Under the pieces are notes generated by a model. The model made no database searches. It saw nothing but the letters and a program-made list of their open reading frames with translations, and had not been told where the DNA came from. Of a stretch of DNA of 37,094 nt, positions 1-8,509 are shown piece by piece (positions within the stretch are counted from its first letter, which is position 1; each line of letters opens with the position of its first letter). Both the position numbers and the translations under genes were made by a program. Source of the DNA: Oscillospiraceae bacterium (GTDB taxonomy: Bacteria > Bacillota > Clostridia > Oscillospirales > Oscillospiraceae); assembly GCA_017419715.1 (NCBI GenBank), contig JAFOKO010000117.1, positions 1 through 37,094 of the forward strand, given 5' to 3'.

Positions 1-47
1 CAGAGGCGCGAATCTGGAAAGCAATCCAATCGGAGGTTCATGATCAA

Positions 48-1589
48 ATGAATGATAAAGCTACATCTGTTTCGCAAAAACCTAATTCGGGCGCATCTGA
101 GCCCGTACTCTTGAAGGCCAAAAAGGAGCGGCCCATCTTACGCTGGGCCGTGATCGCGGCAGCCTGTGTCGTGCTGGTTGCCGCTGCTGCAGCGGGCAGC
201 AAGCTGCTGCGGCAAAATGGGAATCGCGGTGTGCTCCAGCCGGCCGCTTCCGGCACGGAACCTGTGATCGAGAGCACAATACAAGATAGCGTTTCAACGA
301 GCACCACCATTCTGGAAGTGGCCGAGACAAGCAGCGAAGAGACTGCACCGCAGCAAGAAGAAGTAAAATCTGACACCTATTTTCTGGAGCAGACAGAAAA
401 CCTTTTGAACCGCGCCGGCTTTTTAGGCGTAGATAGCGACGACTTCCAGCTCAGCGTTTTGCCTGCATCGAACGGACGGAGCTGGAACGAGGTGGAGGTC
501 TGCTGGGAGAGCAAGACCGGACCTGTTTCCCTTCGCTACGAGCAAGAAAAGGGAATCCTCCTGAGTGTTTCCGGCATGAATCTGGTTGCGACCTTCGAGG
601 ACCCAAACGATCCCATTCAAGAGGCGCTGGATTTCTACGCATCTCTGACACCCGAGCAGGGTAATGTGGAATATTCCTATACTTCTGAACCGATTTATAG
701 CGAAGACTATGAGAAGATTGATTCTTATCTTATTCGCTTTTCCCCGCTTCCCTCGACAGACAATTGCAATGATTGTATAGAGCTTCATTTGTATGGCTCG
801 TATGTAGGAATAGAAGAGAATAATCAAGTAAAAGACGATCAATACTTCCATCAACGCGCTCTGGATATTTTGAAACAGGCCGGATATACCGATTTGGAGC
901 AGGATATTTTTTCTGTCAATTATTATTTCTATGATGATCCATATGGAGGACTTAGCAGAGACCATGTAGAGGTATATTTTGAGGGACGCGGTACAGTTTC
1001 CCTCGACTACGAGACCGGCAGCTTGCTGCAAATGCCAGGTTTTAAATGGACCGTTTCCGGCAACGGGCCCTGCGCGTCGCAGGAGGAAGCTGACGCGCTG
1101 GTGACGCAGTTCTATGAATCCTTGCCCGTGCCGCAGGGCTATTCCATTGCGTATTGCGGCCCAGATGAGAGACGCCCTGATTGGCTGTGTTATGGTTTCA
1201 GTCAAAAAATAACAGCAGCCGGCTTGCCCGATGATGTCTACGGTCGTGGCTTCGTCACCATTTTGCTTGACCCCAACACTGGGGATATGGAGTTCCTCAT
1301 GGCGGAGGATTTCCCAATAGACCCTATCCCCTCCGACGAAACGCCGCTTACAAAAGCAGAGGCCTGGGAAATCATTCGTGACAGTTTAACGCCAGAAGAG
1401 TATGCCCTGTTTGAAAAAGCAGATTTGGATATCTGCAGTTATAGTCCCTTTGTTCTGAAAGAGATGACTCCGCAGAATTCAAGCTATAAAGTGACACGCC
1501 TTTACTGGACGGCAGACTATGACAACGATGTGTATGATTCCGTTTGGGTGGATTGCTACACCGGCGAATTCTATCATCTTCACGAATAA
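48..1589 (+). CDS. Membrane-anchored protein with duplicated extracytoplasmic domain
   Basis: I do not recognise the family. Seen: a short charged N-terminus, one membrane segment at about residues 31-50, a Ser/Thr/Glu-rich linker to about 108, then two copies of a domain of about 150 residues (about 110-255 and 265-412). Each copy opens with a Tyr-Phe-led helix ending in AG(F/Y), has a VEV...VSL strand pair, and closes with a short strand. A tail at about 433-513 (Lys-Ala-Glu-Ala-Trp helix, then strands ending YTGEFYHL) recalls PepSY/YcdB-like domains. This architecture suggests an exported sensor or an anti-sigma-like protein; that is inference. CGGAGG lies 11 bases before the ATG. The frame stays open to the window's left edge, so the true start could be upstream. 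The middle of the gene (about 650-990) is more AT-rich than its ends. Confidence 0.75.
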   Translation: MNDKATSVSQKPNSGASEPVLLKAKKERPILRWAVIAAACVVLVAAAAAGSKLLRQNGNRGVLQPAASGTEPVIESTIQDSVSTSTTILEVAETSSEETAPQQEEVKSDTYFLEQTENLLNRAGFLGVDSDDFQLSVLPASNGRSWNEVEVCWESKTGPVSLRYEQEKGILLSVSGMNLVATFEDPNDPIQEALDFYASLTPEQGNVEYSYTSEPIYSEDYEKIDSYLIRFSPLPSTDNCNDCIELHLYGSYVGIEENNQVKDDQYFHQRALDILKQAGYTDLEQDIFSVNYYFYDDPYGGLSRDHVEVYFEGRGTVSLDYETGSLLQMPGFKWTVSGNGPCASQEEADALVTQFYESLPVPQGYSIAYCGPDERRPDWLCYGFSQKITAAGLPDDVYGRGFVTILLDPNTGDMEFLMAEDFPIDPIPSDETPLTKAEAWEIIRDSLTPEEYALFEKADLDICSYSPFVLKEMTPQNSSYKVTRLYWTADYDNDVYDSVWVDCYTGEFYHLHE

Positions 1590-1596
1590 TATTAAC

Positions 1597-1632
1597 AGCA
1601 GCCGACGCTGGAAGGCGTTGGCTGCTTTTTTC
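1597..1632 (+). terminator. Intrinsic terminator after the duplicated-domain gene
   Basis: A 12-bp stem (1597-1608 with 1615-1626, one G-T pair) closes a 6-base loop and runs into six T residues on the plus strand. It begins eight bases after the stop codon. It also lies just beyond the stop of the convergent chromate-transporter gene, but on that strand the tail is only AT-rich, so termination of both genes is possible but less certain. Confidence 0.85.
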
Positions 1633-2187
1633 TCATATTCCATACACCGCTGCGCCGAGCACGGCTGACACGGCGATCAGCATGATGGGAGACAGCTTTC
1701 GTTTAAACAGGCGTTCCGAGCCAAAGTACAGTCCGGCCAGCGTGGTTGTCAGCACGATGGCAGTCAAATCCGGCGCGCTGTCAGACACACAGTTGGCCCA
1801 GAGCAGTTCCAGTGCGGTTGCCAAAATCAAGCCTGTTACACAGGCTTTCAAGCCAAGCATAGCCGCTTTGACCCAAGGATTTGTCACAAAGCGGCGAAGG
1901 ATCGCCATGAGCACCAGAATGATGACAAACGCAGGTAGCACCACGGCAAAGGTCGCAACCAATGCGCCAAGAACGCCGGCCTGGGTACTTCCAACATAGG
2001 TGGCAAGGTTTACCATGATCGGTCCCGGCGTGCTTTCACTTACGGCAATGATGTATGACAGCGTCTCATCGGAAAGCCAGCCGTGAGCACGAACCACCTC
2101 ACGAATGAGGGCGATTGCCGCATAACCGCCGCCAAAGGAAAAACAGCCCACGCGTAAAAAACCCAAAAAGAGCTCCCATAGGATCAT
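1633..2187 (-). CDS. Chromate transporter family protein, second half-size subunit
   Basis: This 184-residue membrane protein has the CHR-family signatures FGGGYAAI (18-25) and ESTPGP (51-56), with about six hydrophobic segments. Known: short CHR proteins occur as adjacent pairs that together form an inner-membrane anion exporter or antiporter; chromate is the characterised substrate and the normal substrate is often unknown. Its ATG overlaps the stop of the upstream paralog in an ATGA, and GGGAGG sits 9 bases before it, so the two are translationally coupled. A longer in-frame start at 2304 would run deep into the upstream gene and lacks family similarity, so it was not used. Confidence 0.88.
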   Translation of the reverse strand: MILWELFLGFLRVGCFSFGGGYAAIALIREVVRAHGWLSDETLSYIIAVSESTPGPIMVNLATYVGSTQAGVLGALVATFAVVLPAFVIILVLMAILRRFVTNPWVKAAMLGLKACVTGLILATALELLWANCVSDSAPDLTAIVLTTTLAGLYFGSERLFKRKLSPIMLIAVSAVLGAAVYGI

Positions 2188-2756
2188 TGGTCGGTGCCTC
2201 CCTTCCATATGGCCCGACACAACAAGCTGACGCCAACGGCGGCCAGGAGCAGCACCGTGGACGAAAGGCGCTGAGAAAGATAATCTATCACCAGGATGCT
2301 GCACAGAGATACGGAAAAGATCATCAGCGGCAGTGGCTTTTCCGGCAGGCGAAGCAACAGCCTTCGTCCGGCGTCCAGGATCAAAATCCCCACAGCCAGC
2401 TTCACCCCGCGAAAAGCGTGGGCGATCAGTGGAAGCATCAAAAGCCGATCCAGGTATCGGGATAACGCTAAAATGACCAAAAAAGACGGCAGCACCATCC
2501 CCAGCGTCGCGCAGACAGCGCCCGGAAAGCCGCCTTGTTTTGCGCCGACAAAGGTTGCGCAGTTAATGGCAACGGGGCCCGGCGTAGATTCCGCAACAAC
2601 GATCAGGTCATCCATTTCTTCCTGGGTGATCCAATGGCGGCGCTCCACGCAGGCCTCCTCTACGATGGAGATCATGGCGTAGCCGCCGCCAAAGGTAAAC
2701 AGTCCAATTCGAAAAAATACAGAAAAGAGCTTCCACAATTCTAAACAGTGTTTCAT
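2184..2756 (-). CDS. Chromate transporter family protein, first half-size subunit
   Basis: 190 residues with the CHR-family motifs FGGGYAMI (22-29) and ESTPGP (56-61) and several membrane segments. It is the partner of the next gene, with which it shares a 4-base ATGA overlap. GGGAG lies before the ATG. It sits immediately downstream of a TauE/SafE exporter and a cysteine desulfidase on the same strand, so an oxyanion or sulfur-related substrate is a reasonable guess, but the sequence does not show the substrate. Resistance to chromate should not be assumed. Confidence 0.88.
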   Translation of the reverse strand: MKHCLELWKLFSVFFRIGLFTFGGGYAMISIVEEACVERRHWITQEEMDDLIVVAESTPGPVAINCATFVGAKQGGFPGAVCATLGMVLPSFLVILALSRYLDRLLMLPLIAHAFRGVKLAVGILILDAGRRLLLRLPEKPLPLMIFSVSLCSILVIDYLSQRLSSTVLLLAAVGVSLLCRAIWKGGTDQ

Positions 2757-2775
2757 TGTTTCTCCCTTGTATCCC

Positions 2776-3543
2776 TTAGGAAATCAGTTCTATGACAACG
2801 CGAAGCAAAAGCAAACTGATCACCGCAAGAATCACAGGCCGAACGATTCTTGTTCCATTCTTGATTGCCAGCCCAGCGCCGAGATAGTGGCCCGCGATGG
2901 AAAAGCAGGCCGCAATAGCGCCGACGCCGATCAAAACCTTTCCCGCCGAGAGGGAGGTCACCAGAGCGCCCATGTTGGAAGAAAAATTTACCAGCTTCAC
3001 ATTGCCCGAAGCAGTACGGACATCCAGCTTTCCCAACAGGCAGTAACTTAAGAGCAGAAAAGTCCCGGTTCCGGGTCCATAGAAGCCATCATAGATACCG
3101 ATCACAAAGGATGGACCCCAGACAAAAAGCCGACGCTTCCAGTGCAGCAGTTCCCCTTTCGTCTCCGGCAAGCTTTTCTTACGCAGCAACAATCCGGCGG
3201 CAAGGGGCAGCACCAGCAGAAGCACATATTTAAGGATGCGCTCATCCGCCATCAATTGCAGCGTCGTCCCCAGATAAGCCCCTCCAATTGCCAGCCCCAC
3301 AGATGGCAGGGCCAGGGACCAATCCACATAGCCTTTTTTCAGATAGCGAATGGTGGAGGCGGCGGTGCCGATGCCGGAGGAAAGCTTATTCGTTCCCAGA
3401 GCAAAATGCGTTGGAATCCCGGCCAGCAGGTAGACCGGGACGGAAATGATCCCTCCGCCTCCGCCAATGGAGTCCACAAAGGCAGCGGCAAAAACGCCAA
3501 GGCCAATCAGAAGAACCACCCAGATAGGATGCCCATTGATCAT
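2776..3543 (-). CDS. TauE/SafE (TSUP) family anion exporter
   Basis: 255 residues with about seven or eight hydrophobic segments. The family-typical glycine-rich first repeat (residues about 24-40, DSIGGGGG) is echoed in the second half by YGPGTGTF. TSUP proteins export or import sulfite, sulfoacetate, thiosulfate or related organosulfur anions at the cytoplasmic membrane. AGGAGG lies upstream of the ATG. The gene follows the cysteine desulfidase by 38 bases and precedes the CHR pair by 19, consistent with one transcript. Export of a sulfur compound made by the upstream enzyme is an inference from context only. Confidence 0.87.
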   Translation of the reverse strand: MINGHPIWVVLLIGLGVFAAAFVDSIGGGGGIISVPVYLLAGIPTHFALGTNKLSSGIGTAASTIRYLKKGYVDWSLALPSVGLAIGGAYLGTTLQLMADERILKYVLLLVLPLAAGLLLRKKSLPETKGELLHWKRRLFVWGPSFVIGIYDGFYGPGTGTFLLLSYCLLGKLDVRTASGNVKLVNFSSNMGALVTSLSAGKVLIGVGAIAACFSIAGHYLGAGLAIKNGTRIVRPVILAVISLLLLRVVIELIS

Positions 3544-3581
3544 TTGATTGCCGCCTCCTGTCTCATTCTGCTATTCTATGC

Positions 3582-4856
3582 TTAGCTTTCCATCATGAGA
3601 TGGATGATTTCTTTATCTGTCTGTTCCATGCCGAAGCGGGCCAGCTTGCCTACCGTGGCAATGGTGTTTTCCACGCCCGTTTTGACGATGCCGTCCCCGC
3701 CGAAAAACTGATTGCCGTTTTCATACATAGCAAGGCCCAGCAGTCCTGCGTCCACAGCGGCAGCGATCTTGGCCGCACAGCTGGCTTTTGCGCCGTCGCA
3801 GATGATGCCGGAAGTGACCGCCACAGCATTCACTACCGTGTGGGCTATCATCTCATAGCGTCCGCCCTTGATGAAGGCCAGGCCCGCCCCGGCGCCAACC
3901 CCGGCGCTAACCGCGCCACAGTAGGCGGAAAGCCGCCCAATTCCAGTTTTCAGATGGGTCGTAATGAGATTGGAAACGCACAGAGCCCGCAGCAGCTCCT
4001 CGTGGGTTTTTCCTGTCTCCCGAGCATAAATGATGACAGGAACAGAGGCGGTAATCCCCTGGTTGCCGCTGCCGGAGTTAATGACCACAGGCAGCTCACA
4101 GCCGTTCATTCTCGCATCGCTGCCCGCCGCAGCATAGGCGCGCATCTTATAGTTGATGTCGTTTTCCCGATGCAGCAACACGGTTTTGCCGATGTTTGCA
4201 CCGTAGTCCCCCCGCAGTCCCTCTTCCGCAATCGCCATGTTATAGCTGATCTGCCGCTCCAGAACTTCTCGCACATCTTCCAGATCGACTGTTTCCGCAA
4301 AGTCCACGATTTTTTCGACACTTAGGCAGCAACGCTCGGTCAAGCCATCCGCCTGGGTGACACAGGCTTTTTCCAGCAGAACTTCTTCGTTGCGCCGGAT
4401 GCAGACCAAATTGGTGTGATAATCTACAATTCGAACAAAAGCGGAATCCGTCCCGTGATAGGCCGTGATTTGAATATCAAAGATATGGGGCGTATCGGCA
4501 CAACATACCTCGATCTGGTTTTTTTGCAGATACGCTGCTGTATCGGCAATCTGCTCGGCTGTCACATGGGAAATGACCTCCAGCTCGGCTTCAGGATCTC
4601 CGGCCACCGCCCCGACGGCAGCCGCAGCAGGAATACCGCGCAGACCGCCGGTATGTGGCACCACCACGCTCTTTACATTTTTGATAATATTGCCGCTAAC
4701 AGCCACATGCAAACGCTCCGGGCATTGGCCCAAAACCTCCCGCGCCTTGGCAGCGGCATATGCGATGGCAATGGGTTCTGTACAGCCCATTGCAGGCAGG
4801 AGTTCTTCCTTCAGGATCTGAACATATTTCTCATAACAACAATCGCTTTTATTCAT
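3582..4856 (-). CDS. L-cysteine desulfidase / UPF0597 family protein
   Basis: A 424-residue protein of the CdsB/CyuA (YhaM) family, related to the alpha part of iron-sulfur L-serine dehydratases. Known members convert L-cysteine to pyruvate, ammonia and sulfide using an oxygen-labile [4Fe-4S] cluster. The likely cluster cysteines are visible: C25 in the PAMGCTEP segment and C313, C353 and C360, the last pair in CDGAKASC. The ATG at 4856 follows AGAGAGGA and starts the conserved N-terminus; an upstream in-frame ATG adds 45 unrelated residues and was rejected. A sulfur-anion exporter follows. Serine or another substrate cannot be excluded. Confidence 0.9.
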   Translation of the reverse strand: MNKSDCCYEKYVQILKEELLPAMGCTEPIAIAYAAAKAREVLGQCPERLHVAVSGNIIKNVKSVVVPHTGGLRGIPAAAAVGAVAGDPEAELEVISHVTAEQIADTAAYLQKNQIEVCCADTPHIFDIQITAYHGTDSAFVRIVDYHTNLVCIRRNEEVLLEKACVTQADGLTERCCLSVEKIVDFAETVDLEDVREVLERQISYNMAIAEEGLRGDYGANIGKTVLLHRENDINYKMRAYAAAGSDARMNGCELPVVINSGSGNQGITASVPVIIYARETGKTHEELLRALCVSNLITTHLKTGIGRLSAYCGAVSAGVGAGAGLAFIKGGRYEMIAHTVVNAVAVTSGIICDGAKASCAAKIAAAVDAGLLGLAMYENGNQFFGGDGIVKTGVENTIATVGKLARFGMEQTDKEIIHLMMES

Positions 4857-4903
4857 AGTGGTCCTCTCTCTTTCCAAAAAACATGTTAGAAACACACGGA
4901 ATC

Positions 4904-6232
4904 TCAGTAGTGATATTGCTTTCTCTTTCCAATCAAGAAACCGGCGGTCAAAAGCGTCGCGGCAAACTCCGCAAACACATTGGAAAACCATACGCCGTCC
5001 AGACCAAAGGCCAGCGGGAGCAGCAGTACCGCTCCGATCTGAAAGACAAACTGCCGTAGAAAGGATATCAGGGCAGAGCTTTTACCATCGTTGAGTGCTG
5101 TAAAAAAAGATGATCCGAAAATCGGAAACGCTGCAAAAAAGAAGGAGATGGAGGTGATACGGAACGCACGGATCGTCATGTGCATCAGTTCCGAATCATA
5201 GCCGACATACAGGACGGACAGCGGCTTTGCCAGAAGCTCCCCGGCAAGCAGCATGAGCAGCGCAAAACCCGCCAGCATCCGAAGGCTTTTTTGCAGCAGG
5301 CTTTTCAGTTCGGCAGGATTCTGTGCGCCAAAATGGAAGCTGATGATTGGGGCGGTGCCAACCGCGTAGCCAACAAAGATGGAAATAAAGATAAAGCAGA
5401 CATACATCAGCGCGCCGTATGCCGCAACGCCATTCTCCCCGGCAAGTTTCATCAACTGTGCATTATAGAGCATTGTCACCACGGACATAGAGATATTGGA
5501 CACAAACTCCGAAGAACCGTTGCCCAGGACCTTTGCGAGCGCTCTGCCGTCAAAGCGTGCCTTTCCCAAGCGCAAGAGACTGCTGTTCGGGAAGAAAAAA
5601 TAGATCATTGGCAGATATCCGCCCACAAACTGGCTGATGATCGTAGCAAAGGCTGCTCCTTCGATATCAAGGCGGAGTACGCCGACCAGGAGCCAGTCCA
5701 GCAACATATTCATTCCGCCGGCGGAGAGCGTCACATAGAGGCCCATTTGCGGGCGTTCGGCAGTCACATAGAAGCTTTGAAACGCAAACTGCAGCATGAG
5801 AGCGGGCAAGCCAATCAAAATGATTCTTCCATAGCGCACACAGCCGGGAAGCATGGTTTCGTCCGCGCCAAGGGCCAGCGCCACCGGGCGGAGCACAAGC
5901 TCGCCCGCAGCAGCTACCACCACGCCGGATACTATAGTCAAATAGATTAAGAAGGAAAACAGACGCTTTGCATCCTCCGTTTTTCCTTCTCCCAGATACT
6001 TTCCGATCAAGGCGCTGCCGCCCGCGCCGACCATAAAGCCCAGCGCGCCAAGCAGCATAAGAAAGGGCATGATAAAGTTGACCGCCGCAAAGGGGATCTT
6101 GCCAATGTAGTTGGAGATAAAATACCCGTCTACAACACCATAGATAGAAGTAAATACCATCATTAGAATGGACGGCGCAGCAAAACGCAGCAATCGGCCA
6201 TAGCTAAAGTGATCAGATAAGCGAATGGTCAT
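4904..6232 (-). CDS. MATE family multidrug/toxin efflux transporter
   Basis: 442 residues with roughly twelve membrane segments in two halves and the MATE-like opening (LLRFAAPSILMMVF, then YGVVDGYF). The family exchanges Na+ or H+ for cationic drugs, metabolites or toxins across the cytoplasmic membrane; the substrate cannot be read from sequence. The ATG overlaps the stop of the upstream cytidylate-kinase-like gene in an ATGA, so the two are translationally coupled. The length is normal for the family and nothing appears broken. Confidence 0.92.
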   Translation of the reverse strand: MTIRLSDHFSYGRLLRFAAPSILMMVFTSIYGVVDGYFISNYIGKIPFAAVNFIMPFLMLLGALGFMVGAGGSALIGKYLGEGKTEDAKRLFSFLIYLTIVSGVVVAAAGELVLRPVALALGADETMLPGCVRYGRIILIGLPALMLQFAFQSFYVTAERPQMGLYVTLSAGGMNMLLDWLLVGVLRLDIEGAAFATIISQFVGGYLPMIYFFFPNSSLLRLGKARFDGRALAKVLGNGSSEFVSNISMSVVTMLYNAQLMKLAGENGVAAYGALMYVCFIFISIFVGYAVGTAPIISFHFGAQNPAELKSLLQKSLRMLAGFALLMLLAGELLAKPLSVLYVGYDSELMHMTIRAFRITSISFFFAAFPIFGSSFFTALNDGKSSALISFLRQFVFQIGAVLLLPLAFGLDGVWFSNVFAEFAATLLTAGFLIGKRKQYHY

Positions 6233-6849
6233 GAAGTCTGTTTTTTCCTTTCAAAATACTGCCTGGCGAATTCCGCCACTGCAGCAGACAGAGGTTTCAT
6301 TTCCCAGTCCGTCGTATTGACGATCAGATGATACGCGTCTCGGCTTCCCCAGCGGTCTCCGGCCATCAATTCACGCACGGCGGCACGGTTGCGGTCGATC
6401 CGCTTGATTTGGCGCAAGATCTCCTTGTCGGAGAGGGATGCGGGGTCTGAGGCGCGTTCGCGGCACCGACGCAGCTTTGATTCCAGGTCCGCGCAGACAA
6501 AGATCCGAAACGGATCATACGAACGAAGAAAAAAGTCTGCATTTCGGCCGACCAGAATACAATTGCGCCCAGCGGCGGCAATGCGCTCGATGACCTCCTT
6601 CTCCTTCAGCAAAAGCTCTGTATTCGATGCGGAATACACAGTAAAGCTCTGGCGGAAGCTGAGGGGAACGGTCCACCACTCATGGCGCTCCAGAACAGCC
6701 TGGACATAATCTGCATCCATGCCCTCTTCCGCCGCTACGGTTTCAATGATCTCCCGGTCATAGTAATCCCAGCCGAGCATGTCTGCCATGCGCTTGCCCA
6801 GTTCGCGTCCGCCGCTGCCAAATTCGCGGCTGATGGTGATAATATCCAT
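6229..6849 (-). CDS. Cytidylate kinase-like family protein
   Basis: 206 residues of the cytidylate-kinase-like family (Pfam Cytidylate_kin2 type). It opens with a nucleotide-binding loop SREFGSGGRELG at residues 7-18, in place of the longer CMP-kinase P-loop, followed by WDYYDREII, typical of this group. A Lid/NMP-type arrangement is expected, but the substrate of this subfamily is not established, so it should not be called Cmk. The ATG at 6849 follows GGAGGAGG; the longer frame from 6939 overlaps the ABC-F gene and was rejected. It is coupled by ATGA to the MATE gene. Confidence 0.85.
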   Translation of the reverse strand: MDIITISREFGSGGRELGKRMADMLGWDYYDREIIETVAAEEGMDADYVQAVLERHEWWTVPLSFRQSFTVYSASNTELLLKEKEVIERIAAAGRNCILVGRNADFFLRSYDPFRIFVCADLESKLRRCRERASDPASLSDKEILRQIKRIDRNRAAVRELMAGDRWGSRDAYHLIVNTTDWEMKPLSAAVAEFARQYFERKKQTS

Positions 6850-6890
6850 GCGCGTATCCTCCTCCTGCCATACTGAATAATCGTCGTGGC

Positions 6891-8492
6891 TTATGCTTCT
6901 TGCTCCCGCTTCCAGGCCAGATAATCGTCGTAGCCACAAAGTCGGTCTATGATCTTCCCGCTGGGCAGGAATTCGATGATCCGATCCGCTGTGGTAGAGA
7001 GCAACTCATGGTCATGGGAAGCGATGAATACATTTCCCGGGAAAGATGTGACGCCCTTGTTGACAGCCTGGATGGATTCCATATCCAGATGGTTGGTGGG
7101 CTGGTCCAGCAGAATGCAATTGGCGCCGGAAAGCATCATCCGGGAGAGCATCATGCGGACCTTTTCGCCGCCGGAGAGTACGGAGACAGGCTTGAACACT
7201 TCGTCGCCGGAGAAGAGCATCCGGCCCAGAAAGCCGCGCAAATACACATCGTCCTTCTTTTCGGAGAAAGGACGCATCCAATCCACCAGAGACTCGGAAT
7301 GGCCTTCAAAATAGGCGGTGTTGTCCTTGGGGAAATAGCTCTGAGAGGTGGAGACGCCCCACTTGATCGTGCCCTCGTCCGGTTCCATTTCGCCCATCAG
7401 CAGCTTAAACATGACAGTCTGGGCCAACTCGTTCTCGCCCACGAAGGCGATCTTCTCGTTGCGATTGGCAATAAAGCTTACCTTATCGAGCAGCTTGACC
7501 CCATCTACGGTCTTGCTCACCTCTGTGACAAAGAGCACATCCTTGCCAACCTCCCGCTCCCGAGTGAAGCCCACAAAGGGATAACGGCGCGTGGAGCAGG
7601 GGATCTCCTCGATGGAGATCTTTTCCAGCAGCTTGCGACGGGCTGTGGCCTGTTTGCTTTTGGACTTATTGGCAGAGAAACGGGAGACAAAGGCCTGCAG
7701 TTCAGCAATTTTCTCCTCATTTCGCTTGTTTTTGTTGCGGAGCAAAGCCTGGACCAATTGGGAGGATTCATACCAGAAATCGTAGTTTCCCACATACATC
7801 TTGATCTTACCGTAGTCGATGTCCACGATGTTGGTGCAGACCGTATTCAAAAAATGACGGTCATGGGAGACCACAATGACCGTGCCGGGGAAGTCCAGCA
7901 GGAAGTCTTCGAGCCAGTTGATAGATTCAATGTCCAGGTTGTTGGTTGGCTCGTCCAGCAAGATAATGTCCGGGTTGCCGAAGAGGGCCTGGGCCAGCAG
8001 GACCTTGACCTTGTCGCGGGGATCGGTATCCGCCATCTGGTCGTAGTGCTTGCTTACATCAATGCCGAGACCCTGGAGGATCCGGCTGGCGTCCGATTCA
8101 GCCTCCCAGCCGTTCAGTTCTGCAAACTCGGCTTCAAGTTCTGCAGCCCGTAGACCATCCTCATCGGAGAAGTCGGCTTTTTCGTAGATCGCGTCCTTTT
8201 CCTTCATGATCTCATATAGATGCAGATTGCCCATGATGACCGTATCCATCACAGAATAGGCGTCATATTGGAACTGATCCTGCTTCAGAACGGACATACG
8301 GACACCCGGCTTGATGGCTACATAGCCCTTGGTAGGTTCCAGCTCGCCGGAAAGGATCTTGACCAGCGTGGATTTGCCAGCGCCGTTGGCGCCGATGACG
8401 CCATAGCAATTACCGGCCGTAAATTGCAGATCCGCGTGCTGGAACAGCACGGAACCTGCAAACTGCATACTGAGATCGGATACTGTGATCAT
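6891..8492 (-). CDS. ABC-F family ATPase (YkpA/YbiT-like)
   Basis: A soluble 533-residue twin-ATPase ABC protein lacking membrane segments. NBD1 has an intact Walker A (34-42, GANGAGKST) and Walker B with catalytic Glu181 (LLDEPTNNLD), but its signature motif is degenerate (about 153-160). After a charged linker (about 245-300), NBD2 has a good signature LSGGEK (439-444), but its Walker A is lost (GENELAQT, about 352-359) and the catalytic Glu is Gln464 (LLDQPTNHLD). ABC-F proteins act on ribosomes in translation or antibiotic protection. Only one of the two composite ATP sites looks catalytic. AAGGAG precedes the ATG. Confidence 0.92.
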   Translation of the reverse strand: MITVSDLSMQFAGSVLFQHADLQFTAGNCYGVIGANGAGKSTLVKILSGELEPTKGYVAIKPGVRMSVLKQDQFQYDAYSVMDTVIMGNLHLYEIMKEKDAIYEKADFSDEDGLRAAELEAEFAELNGWEAESDASRILQGLGIDVSKHYDQMADTDPRDKVKVLLAQALFGNPDIILLDEPTNNLDIESINWLEDFLLDFPGTVIVVSHDRHFLNTVCTNIVDIDYGKIKMYVGNYDFWYESSQLVQALLRNKNKRNEEKIAELQAFVSRFSANKSKSKQATARRKLLEKISIEEIPCSTRRYPFVGFTREREVGKDVLFVTEVSKTVDGVKLLDKVSFIANRNEKIAFVGENELAQTVMFKLLMGEMEPDEGTIKWGVSTSQSYFPKDNTAYFEGHSESLVDWMRPFSEKKDDVYLRGFLGRMLFSGDEVFKPVSVLSGGEKVRMMLSRMMLSGANCILLDQPTNHLDMESIQAVNKGVTSFPGNVFIASHDHELLSTTADRIIEFLPSGKIIDRLCGYDDYLAWKREQEA

Positions 8493-8509
8493 ATTGTTGC
8501 TCCTTGGTA

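Noticed and set aside
1-47. A separate upstream gene ending in the window
   Set aside because: Two other frames end at 43 and 51, but with under 20 residues visible none can be identified, and the same stretch is open in frame with the first gene.
6900-8153. Plus-strand open frame of 417 codons opposite the ABC-F gene
   Set aside because: The opposite strand holds a complete ABC-F protein; the plus frame lacks a ribosome site and any recognisable domain.
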